Assembly (NCBI GenBank): GCA_038247555.1
Contig: JBBRUT010000037.1
Location: 1-26,800 of the forward strand
Direction: 5' to 3'
From: JAHBXL01 sp038247555
Lineage (GTDB): Bacteria; Planctomycetota; Phycisphaerae; Phycisphaerales; UBA1924
Length of the DNA stretch: 26,800 bases
The notes below the pieces were generated by a model, which saw nothing but the letters and a program-made list of their open reading frames with translations, was not told the DNA's origin and made no database searches. Position 1 is the stretch's first letter. Each line of letters begins with the position of its first letter. Positions 1 through 6,296 of this stretch are shown piece by piece. The position numbers were made by a program, and so were the translations under genes.

Positions 1-579
1 GAGCTGGTCCCGCCCTCCGTGCACCAGGGCCTTCTCGCGGTCGAGGGGCTCCGCCCCGGGCGGACCGATGCGCCCGACCCCGCGCCAATCGGACCGGTCT
101 CGGATGCGGCGATGCAGGCGACGCTGCCGCATCTGCCGCCCAGGGTCGCAGACATGGTGAGGATCCAGCGGCTGACGGGCATGCGGCCCGGCGAGCTGTG
201 CGCCATGACGACCGGCGAGCTGGAGCTCGGCGATGAGGTGTGGGTCTACCGGCCCCGCAAACACAAGACCGCACACCACGGCAAGGGCCGCGCGGTGGTC
301 ATCGGCCCGCGGGCAATGGACATCCTGCGGCAGTACCTCAAGACCGATCTGGCCGCGCCGCTGTTCAGCCCGATGGCATCGGAAAAGCACCGCAAGTCCC
401 TCGCCCGTGAGGCCCTTCGCGCCTTTCCGCCGATATGTCGGGTCGGGGCGCGGCGATATTGCGCACTCCTCCCGGAGATGCTGACACGTCCGTGGTCGGT
501 CGTGGTGATGGGGAGCAGGGATCGTTCGCCCGCGGCACGACGCCGCTGGCTACTGGATACCTACGCAGCAGGGGCTTGA
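1..579 (+). pseudogene. Tyrosine recombinase (phage-integrase family), truncated remnant
   Basis: The frame is open at the window edge, so the N-terminus lies upstream; the first possible start inside the window is a GTG at 19. What remains matches the start of a tyrosine-recombinase catalytic domain of the kind common in planctomycetes. RLTGMRPGEL carries the first catalytic Arg, and HKTAHHGKGR has the usual beta-hairpin Lys region, followed by the LKTDL..LFSP stretch. Similarity fades after about SEKHRKSLAREAL (near base 410). The rest of the frame has no HxxR box, no second H/W and no catalytic Tyr, and I could not find them in the other frames before 970. I therefore read it as a decayed integrase whose 3' half was lost or replaced, probably a relic of an integrated element. 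A functional protein is unlikely. Confidence 0.75.
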
Positions 580-971
580 AGTCGTGCTCGAGGGGGGTAG
601 ATCCGAGTTTGCCCGCCGTCCAAGCCAATCTGGGGCGTTAAATGGTCTCCCTGCGCCGGGCTCGTACCTGCTGCAGTCCACGCGCGAGTGTCTGGCGATC
701 GATGTGGCTCGAACGCTCAAGAGCGACAAGGCCCTCGAACGAATCGCTTGGCTGAGTGGGCGAAGCACGCGGTGCCGATCGGGCGGGAGCCGATCTGGGT
801 GCCGCGGCGGCAGACGCTGAGCCATTACTTGGTGTCGCTGAACCCCCGGATCCAGGCGGATTTGGCGCGACGGCTGCGGGGCGAAGAGCCGCTGGGGCCG
901 CCGAGCAAGCCGTCGAGCAAGTAAGCAGGGCATCTTTTGGCTGGATCCAGAGTCTGTCGTAGCATTCAGGC
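580..971 (+). other. Gene-poor stretch with a possible C-terminal coding relic (688-924)
   Basis: No complete gene is recognised between the integrase relic and the kinase. The best candidate is a frame open from 688 to a stop at 924. Its second half looks protein-like (GREPIWVPRRQTLSHYLV, then LNPRIQADLARRL), but its first half does not. A neighbouring frame gives a plausible short stretch (KSDKALERIAWLSG) just upstream, so this may be a frameshifted or truncated gene end. I do not recognise the family. The proline/serine-rich end and the lack of a ribosome-binding site argue against an intact gene. Confidence 0.25.
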
Positions 972-3275
972 GTGGATACCACAGTGTCTCGTCTAGACGA
1001 CCGCGATCCGGGTCCGCACGAAATGCCCGAGCGGGTGGGTCAGTACCGGATCCTCGGGCTGCTCGGTGAGGGCGGTTTCGGGGTGGTGTACGAGGCGGAG
1101 CAGACGTCGCCAATGGTGCGGCGTGTGGCGCTCAAGCTGATCAAACCCGGGATGGATTCGCGGCAGGTCGTTGCCCGGTTCGAGGCCGAGCGTCAGGCTC
1201 TGGCGGTGATGGACCATGCGTGCATCGCGCGGGTGTACGACGGCGGTGTGACGGGGCCGGAGCAGGGGAGCCGTCCCTACTTTGTGATGGAGCTTGTGCG
1301 GGGCGAGCCGATCACGACGCACTGCGATAAGCATCAGCTGACGATCGACGAGCGAGTGAGGCTCTTCATCCGCGTGTGCGAGGCCGTGCAGCACGCGCAC
1401 GCGAAGGGCGTGCTGCACCGGGATCTGAAGCCGAACAATATTCTCGTCACGTACGACGCGGAGGGGCACGCGATTCCCAAGGTGATCGACTTCGGGATCG
1501 CCAAGGCGCTGAACCAGCGGCTGAGCGAGAAGACGATCTTCACCGAGCTTGGCCAGATGATCGGAACGCCCGAGTACATGAGCCCGGAGCAGGCGGAGAT
1601 GTCCGGGCAGGACATCGACACGCGGACGGACATCTATTCGCTGGGCGTCGTGCTGTACGTGCTGTTGACGGGGATGCTCCCGTTTGATTCGCGGGCGCTG
1701 CGATCGGCGGCGTACAACGAGATCCAGCGGATGATCCGCGAGACCGAGCCGCCCAAGCCGAGCACGCGTCTGAGCACGATGCCCGCCTCGGAAGAATCGG
1801 CCCAGGAGCTGCGGAACATCGTGCGAGCTCGGCGGACCGATGCTCGCGCGATGACAGGGATTCTGAGGCGGGATCTCGACTGGGTAGTCATGCGATGCCT
1901 GGCAAAGGAACGCGAGCGTCGGTACCCGTCGGCATCGGGCCTGGCGCAGGATCTGGCGCGGTATCTTGCCAACGAGCCCGTGGAGGCCGGACCGCCAAGT
2001 GCGACATACAGGGTCGGCAAGTTTGTCCGGCGTCACCGGATCGGTGTTTCGGCCGCGGGAATCGGCATTTCCGCGCTTGGCATCGGTTTTGTCGTGCTGG
2101 CAGTGCTCCTGCGGAGTGTGCAGGCCGAGCGAGATCGCGGGGAGCGTTTGATCGCGTTTCTCGAGAGCGAGGCACTGTCTCCGCCTTTGCTCGAGGAGTC
2201 GGGCCGCAATGCGACGCTCTGGGACGTGCTGAGCTCGGCGACGGACGAAGCCGGGACAAGCTTTGCCGATGATCCGGCGGTACACGCCAGGGTGCTTGGC
2301 GCGATCGGCGGCAGCCGCCTTCGGCTCGGTGATGAGCTGGGCGCTGTCGAAACGCTCGGACGGGCCGCTGAGATTGCCCAGCACGAGGGCATTGCCCACA
2401 GCAGGTGGTCGGTGAGGGCGCGGATCCAGCAGGCCGATGCCCTCGGGCGTGTCGGGCGGTTCGATGAGGCGATCGCGGCACTGGACGGGATCTCGGATGT
2501 TCGGGACCCGCGTGTGCAGGCCGAGGCCGCCACGGTGCGTGCTTCGGTTCTCAAGTGGAGCGGTCAGCTCGACGGCGCCGAGTCGGAATACGCGCGAGCG
2601 ATCGGGCTCTGGCGGAAGCACGCGGGTCTGGATGACCTAGGAACGCTGCAGGCGCGCTACGACCTGGCGCTTGTTTCGCTCGAGCGTGGCAAGGCCGCGG
2701 CTGCGCAGAACGACACAGAGCAGGCCGCGGCGCAGTACCGCTTGACGTTGGGCGCGATGCTGCTCGTGCTCGGGGACCAGTCGCGATCGCTCGGGGCCGA
2801 TCACCCCGAGACACTGGTGACAAAGCTCGAAGCGGCGTCGCTGTACTCAAGGCTTCGTGAGTTCGACGCCGGGACCGCGATGCTCTCGGAGGCGATCGCG
2901 GGTCTGACGCGGCGGCTGGGTGAGTCGCACTGGCGGACGCTGCAGGCGAGAGCGAACCTCGGCTCGCTGCGGTACCGGCAGGGGAACTATGCGGCGGCGA
3001 TCGAGATCTATACCCCCGTGCTGGAGGCTTACCGGGCGACGGGGCGGCTGGCCACGAACGATGCCTATGTCGTGGCGAAGGCGAGGGCGTACGCGTACTC
3101 GGAGCTTGGCGACCCGTCGGCGGGGATCGCAGGGCTCATTGGTGTGCACGAGGCGGCCTCTGTGGTGAGCGGCGGCGCGGACCCGCGCGTCGCGGCGGGT
3201 GAGATCGCCAAGCTGTACGAGCAATCGGATGATCTGGACAAAGCATCCCATTGGCGGGCGATCGGCACGCCGTGA
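972..3275 (+). CDS. Membrane-anchored Ser/Thr protein kinase with C-terminal TPR-like repeats
   Basis: A 767-residue Hanks-type kinase with all key motifs: glycine loop GEGGFG (residues 32-37), ATP-binding Lys55 in VALKLIK, catalytic HRDLKPNN with Asp151, the DFG motif at 173-175, and an APE-like GTPEYMSPEQ segment. The kinase domain spans about 22-340. A basic juxtamembrane stretch and one hydrophobic helix (about 356-378) follow. The rest (about 380-767) is helical and Ala/Leu/Glu-rich with TPR-like repeats, presumably a protein-binding sensor or scaffold. This kinase-TM-TPR layout is common in planctomycetes, often near ECF sigma factors, but none is visible here. The start is a GTG at 972; an in-frame ATG at 1023 (residue 18) is an alternative that keeps the whole kinase domain. 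Substrates are unknown. The gene converges with the PEP-CTERM gene 24 bp downstream. Confidence 0.92.
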   Translation: MDTTVSRLDDRDPGPHEMPERVGQYRILGLLGEGGFGVVYEAEQTSPMVRRVALKLIKPGMDSRQVVARFEAERQALAVMDHACIARVYDGGVTGPEQGSRPYFVMELVRGEPITTHCDKHQLTIDERVRLFIRVCEAVQHAHAKGVLHRDLKPNNILVTYDAEGHAIPKVIDFGIAKALNQRLSEKTIFTELGQMIGTPEYMSPEQAEMSGQDIDTRTDIYSLGVVLYVLLTGMLPFDSRALRSAAYNEIQRMIRETEPPKPSTRLSTMPASEESAQELRNIVRARRTDARAMTGILRRDLDWVVMRCLAKERERRYPSASGLAQDLARYLANEPVEAGPPSATYRVGKFVRRHRIGVSAAGIGISALGIGFVVLAVLLRSVQAERDRGERLIAFLESEALSPPLLEESGRNATLWDVLSSATDEAGTSFADDPAVHARVLGAIGGSRLRLGDELGAVETLGRAAEIAQHEGIAHSRWSVRARIQQADALGRVGRFDEAIAALDGISDVRDPRVQAEAATVRASVLKWSGQLDGAESEYARAIGLWRKHAGLDDLGTLQARYDLALVSLERGKAAAAQNDTEQAAAQYRLTLGAMLLVLGDQSRSLGADHPETLVTKLEAASLYSRLREFDAGTAMLSEAIAGLTRRLGESHWRTLQARANLGSLRYRQGNYAAAIEIYTPVLEAYRATGRLATNDAYVVAKARAYAYSELGDPSAGIAGLIGVHEAASVVSGGADPRVAAGEIAKLYEQSDDLDKASHWRAIGTP

Positions 3276-3299
3276 TGGGGCAGTTGGTTGTGCTGCGAT

Positions 3300-3944
3300 T
3301 CAGCGCCGACGGCGTGTGCCCACAATCAGGCCGAATGCTAGAGTGAACACGGCGCTCGGGGCGGGGACGACGTTCAGCGACCAGGTGCCCGAGAAGGCGT
3401 CTTCGGTGTTGAAGGCCACCGCATACCTTCCCGAGGTGAGCAGGTTGCCCGGCAGGATGGAGCCGGTGATCGCCTGGAGCTGCCCGAACTGACCGCCGAG
3501 CGAGGCGATGCTGTACTGGGCGGGTTCGCCCGAGTCGATCAGGATGTCGAACACGACGACCGCAGCGATGGAGCCCGAGCCGCTGTCGAGGAGACGGAGT
3601 TCGGAGAAGAGATCGAGGCTAAGCGACCCGCCGCCGGCGAATGTTCCGGCAAGCTCCGCCGAGCTGCGCCGGGTCGGGTCGTCGACGCCGCCGGTGGTGG
3701 TCCCCGCGAAGCGGAATGCGGTCGCGTTTGCGGTTTCGACCGAATCCCCGCTCTGGTTCAGGACGCCACCGACCAGGTCGAGCGTCTGCTGACCGAACGA
3801 GTTGACAAAGCCGTTGGTGTCGGTGAGGAAGACGTCGATCGTCGAGTTTGCGAGCACAAACGAGCCGGCAATATCCGCACGGGCGGCTCCGGCGATGCAA
3901 GAAACAGCGATTACAGAGCATGCGAGCGAACGTGAAAGGTGCAT
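3300..3944 (-). CDS. Secreted PEP-CTERM sorting-domain protein (VPAPSA variant)
   Basis: A 214-residue exported protein. A signal peptide (about 1-23, ending AGAARA) leads into a beta-rich, low-Cys body rich in Gly, Ser and Thr. The C-terminus has the tripartite PEP-CTERM arrangement: VVPAPSA motif, a hydrophobic helix (VFTLAFGLIVG), and a terminal RRRR. Such tails are recognised and removed by exosortase in the inner membrane, so the mature protein should end up at or outside the cell surface. No exosortase gene is in the window. The ATG is preceded by GGAGGT with 6-nt spacing, which fixes the start. The body matches no family I can name. Confidence 0.88.
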   Translation of the reverse strand: MHLSRSLACSVIAVSCIAGAARADIAGSFVLANSTIDVFLTDTNGFVNSFGQQTLDLVGGVLNQSGDSVETANATAFRFAGTTTGGVDDPTRRSSAELAGTFAGGGSLSLDLFSELRLLDSGSGSIAAVVVFDILIDSGEPAQYSIASLGGQFGQLQAITGSILPGNLLTSGRYAVAFNTEDAFSGTWSLNVVPAPSAVFTLAFGLIVGTRRRR

Positions 3945-4195
3945 CCGAGTACCTCCAAAAGAGTTGCCGAGCGACAGCCGGTCCGAAAATCAGCCTAATA
4001 CATGCCCGGGAAAACACCAGAGGCTGCAGAATATAAATGCATGAGATTCGCGCAAAGAGTGGGGGATTTGGGAAGTTTTCTGACGAGACGGTAGCCTTCC
4101 CAATCAGAGACACGAACTCGCGACCGGCCGGTTTACAGCGACGCTCACCGCCAAAGCCGCTACGTTCCCCTTTGAACTTGTAGCGGTCACATTTT

Positions 4196-4417
4196 TCACC
4201 GCCGCTCCTCGCGATTGCGCCTGCTCTCCTCCGCGATACAGCCCTCCCGCGCGACCATCTCGCCGAGTTCGAGCAGCTGCGGGCCAACTCCTAACCCCGG
4301 TGGAACGGCGATCTCGATGTGACCCGTACCGGGGCCGCGGCGGCAGACGCATCGCAGCAGGCCCGGCTCGCGCGTGGTCTCGAACTCGAAGCCGTCGCTG
4401 GTCGTGAAGGTGCCCAT
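4196..4417 (-). CDS. Small hypothetical protein
   Basis: A 73-residue frame beginning MGTFTTSDGFEFE, 22 nt downstream of the dockerin-protein stop and on the same strand, so it may be co-transcribed. The sequence is a short beta-strand-like N-terminus with two Cys in LRCVCRRG, a GLGVGPQLLELGEMV helix and a charged EESRRNREERR tail. A longer frame reaches back to 4507 but would overlap the dockerin gene's 3' end in another frame, so I chose the internal ATG. No clear Shine-Dalgarno sequence is visible. I recognise no family; its amino-acid make-up is plausible for a real small soluble protein. Confidence 0.4.
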   Translation of the reverse strand: MGTFTTSDGFEFETTREPGLLRCVCRRGPGTGHIEIAVPPGLGVGPQLLELGEMVAREGCIAEESRRNREERR

Positions 4418-4439
4418 TGACGGCTCGCCGCGATTGAGG

Positions 4440-5153
4440 TCAGGGGCAGCCCGCGAACCATGCGGAGAGGAAGGCGAAGATGTCGGGCACGGCAATAGTG
4501 CCATCATCGTCGAAGTCCGCTCGCGGATCTTGTGCGAACCACGCGGAGAGGAATGCGAAGATGTCGGGGACGGCGACGTTGCCGTTGCCGTCGAAGTCCG
4601 CCGGACAGAAGAGCGTCACCTCGACGTTCACCTGGTGTGGATTGTCTGTTCCGGCAGGTCCCCACGACACGCCCGAGTCATCCGAGTACGAGTATTCGGC
4701 CAACGTGCCCGGGCCGACCGTGACGTTGCCTTCGGCGTAGGCCCAACCAAACGCGCCGGTTGTCGCGGTGCCGAGCACAATCCAATACTGAACGCCCGGC
4801 TCGAGCACAACCTGCATCTGAGGAACCAATGAGACGATACCGAGAGCCTCGGTATCAAGCGCGGACATGTCGAAGCTCGTGATCGCCGGTCCCGAAGGAT
4901 CTACACCACTCCGCAATTCCGCCACTGCGTCCGCGCCGTCTGGCGCTGCGCCTGCGAGCACAGAAATCTGGTCCAGTCGTGCGCGTTCGGCCGTGAAGAA
5001 CGACTGAGCGGCCCAAATCCGGTCTGGATCGGCGACTCCAAGAATGGTCACTCCCCGCGTAGGCTCCGAGAGATTGCTCACCAGCGTATCGGCCGCGGCG
5101 GTTGAACCGGCAATCGCCAAGAGGGCCGCCGCCATCAAACTGACTCGAAACAT
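4440..5153 (-). CDS. Secreted protein with C-terminal GC-type dockerin tail
   Basis: A 237-residue exported protein. A signal peptide covers about residues 1-21 (cleavage after STAAA). Residues about 22-180 form a beta-rich domain (QSFF, VLEPGVQYWIVLG, SDDSGVSWG) resembling 'choice-of-anchor' domains that precede sorting tails. Residues 182-237 hold two tandem Ca-loop repeats, DFDGNGN and DFDDDGT, each followed by VPDIFAFLSAWFA, and the chain ends GCP. This is the dockerin-like tail found on many secreted Phycisphaerae proteins; its role in anchoring or complex assembly is inferred. AAGGAGA lies 6 nt before the ATG and supports the start. The substrate or partner of the main domain is unknown. 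Confidence 0.88.
   Translation of the reverse strand: MFRVSLMAAALLAIAGSTAAADTLVSNLSEPTRGVTILGVADPDRIWAAQSFFTAERARLDQISVLAGAAPDGADAVAELRSGVDPSGPAITSFDMSALDTEALGIVSLVPQMQVVLEPGVQYWIVLGTATTGAFGWAYAEGNVTVGPGTLAEYSYSDDSGVSWGPAGTDNPHQVNVEVTLFCPADFDGNGNVAVPDIFAFLSAWFAQDPRADFDDDGTIAVPDIFAFLSAWFAGCP
4443..4600 (-). repeat. Duplicated dockerin-loop coding repeat
   Basis: Two near-identical units of about 70 nt encode successive copies of VPDIFAFLSAWFA. On the plus strand both read gaaccaNGCGGAGAGGAANGCGAAGATGTCGG, starting near 4455 and 4537. A similar pair lies at 6305-6470 in another gene. The close DNA match suggests recent duplication or gene conversion within the dockerin family. Confidence 0.7.
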
Positions 5154-5670
5154 GGGATTCTCCTTGATGCTTGCCGAGATTCATCTGGATGCTGCGGCAT
5201 CGTTTAGCCGACATTCTCCAGATGACGTTCGGCGAGCCACGCTGGCCCGCCTCGCGGCAGTTCAAGGTACCCGATTTCATCGCTCCGCACCGTTTAATCC
5301 TCGCGGAGACGCATCACTTGACAACGTGATCGGTGGGCGTTCGCATGATTGCCCCGTGCTGCTCCGAGCGTGAGCGGGAGTCGTCACCGCAGCACAACAC
5401 GGACCACAAGGACGACCTGATACGGATCCCCTCTGGAAATCGGGCGCAAACTACGCGGAAGCACTTCAAGTACAGTGGGTTACAAACAGCGCCGCGCGCG
5501 AGTATGGTCGCGGATCCGTATGATACGGAGCCGCTCAGTCTTGGGCGCGATGTTGGATGCAACCCGAGCCAAGCCAAGCACTTTCGCAGGCATTGCGCCC
5601 GACTTTGGGCGGAGATCCGTATGAGGACTTCTGTTCCCTAAAGCTCGCCTTTGGAAAGCAACAGTCTGCC
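5154..5670. other. Intergenic region with three copies of an 11-mer, no convincing gene
   Basis: About 500 bp between divergent genes. The frames open here (e.g. 5333-5641 on +, 5314-5577 on -) are Arg/Ser/Cys-rich and lack ribosome-binding sites, so I reject them. The notable content is a repeated GATCCGTATGA motif, listed separately. Confidence 0.5.
5418..5624. repeat. Three copies of GATCCGTATGA, one inverted
   Basis: GATCCGTATGA occurs at 5513-5523 and 5614-5624. The inverted form with one change, TGATACGGATC, occurs at 5418-5428. The first and second copies form a 10-bp perfect inverted repeat (ATACGGATCC at 5420-5429, GGATCCGTAT at 5512-5521). The second copy is also followed directly by a partial inverted copy (GATACGG). 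They could be protein-binding sites for either flanking gene or residue of a mobile element next to the recombinase relic. Confidence 0.45.
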
Positions 5671-5862
5671 ATGGTCAGTCAAGGACTCGATCAGGTGAAG
5701 ACCGACGTGTCCGCTCGCTTCGCCCCGCTGGCTGCAAAAAGCGGCGCGGCGGAGAAGGCGATGTCACGGTTGACACGGCTGATCGACATTCAGTCGGCGT
5801 GCATCGCGGTGCTGGCCGTCGCGGTAATCGTGGTTTTGGTGATGTTCGCAACACGATCATGA
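5671..5862 (+). CDS. Small C-terminally membrane-anchored hypothetical protein
   Basis: A 63-residue frame beginning MVSQGLDQVKTDVS. The first 40 residues look like an amphipathic, coiled-coil-like helix; the end is one hydrophobic segment (CIAVLAVAVIVVLVMF) followed by ATRS, so it would be tail-anchored. The frame is open back to 5557, but that extension is low-complexity and unconvincing. No strong ribosome-binding site is seen. Regular helix plus TM segment make it more credible than other short frames here, but the family is unknown. Confidence 0.4.
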   Translation: MVSQGLDQVKTDVSARFAPLAAKSGAAEKAMSRLTRLIDIQSACIAVLAVAVIVVLVMFATRS

Positions 5863-5963
5863 AGGGCGGCATGACGGCTAGGTTCCGCTTTCAACTGGTA
5901 GCTCGCACCTGCTCCGCCTACTGACTCCGACAACCACCAACCGGGGGGGGCCGGAGCCCGCCA

Positions 5964-6257
5964 ATGACCATCGGCCGCCCCAAGCCCGTCCGCCGGTTCC
6001 CGCCCGAGGTGCTCGACCTCGAGGAGGTCCGCGCCCTGCTCGATGCATGCAACCCCCGGTCGCTGCCGGGACAGCGCAACCGCGCCCTGCTGGCGTTCGT
6101 CTACCGCACCGGCCTCCGCATCCGCGAGGCCGTGGAGGTCTGGCCGGAGGACCTCGATCTGGAGCTCGGGGCGGCTGCGATTACTGGCTCCGCGCTTTCG
6201 GTTGGCGCCAGAGCAAAGAGCGGTACCACCCCCTGCTCGCGCGTGGCAGGCCAATGA
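5964..6257 (+). pseudogene. Second tyrosine recombinase, N-terminal fragment only
   Basis: The first 70 or so residues match the beginning of an XerC/D-like catalytic domain: KPVRRFPPEVLDLEEVRALL, then GQRNRALLAF, then YRTGLRIREA with the first catalytic Arg (Arg52), then the EDLDLE strand. Similarity stops at LELGAAAI (near base 6175). The remaining 25 residues are unrelated, and the Lys, HxxR, H/W and Tyr elements are absent. The fragment abuts the 3' end of the dockerin gene at 6297. Its wording differs from the fragment at 1-579, so it is a separate integrase relic and not the missing half of the first. A run of nine G bases lies just upstream (about 5943-5951). Confidence 0.7.
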
Positions 6258-6296
6258 GCGTGGGTGGCCCGCAACTCCTCTGCAAGCAGCAGTTCG

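Noticed and set aside
993..2621. 542-residue open frame on - over the kinase gene
   Set aside because: The plus frame has every kinase motif in order; the minus frame is Arg/Pro/His-rich without domains.
5333..5641. 102-residue open frame in the intergenic region
   Set aside because: No ribosome-binding site, Arg/Ser/Cys-rich, no motif; the minus-strand frame over the same bases is no better.
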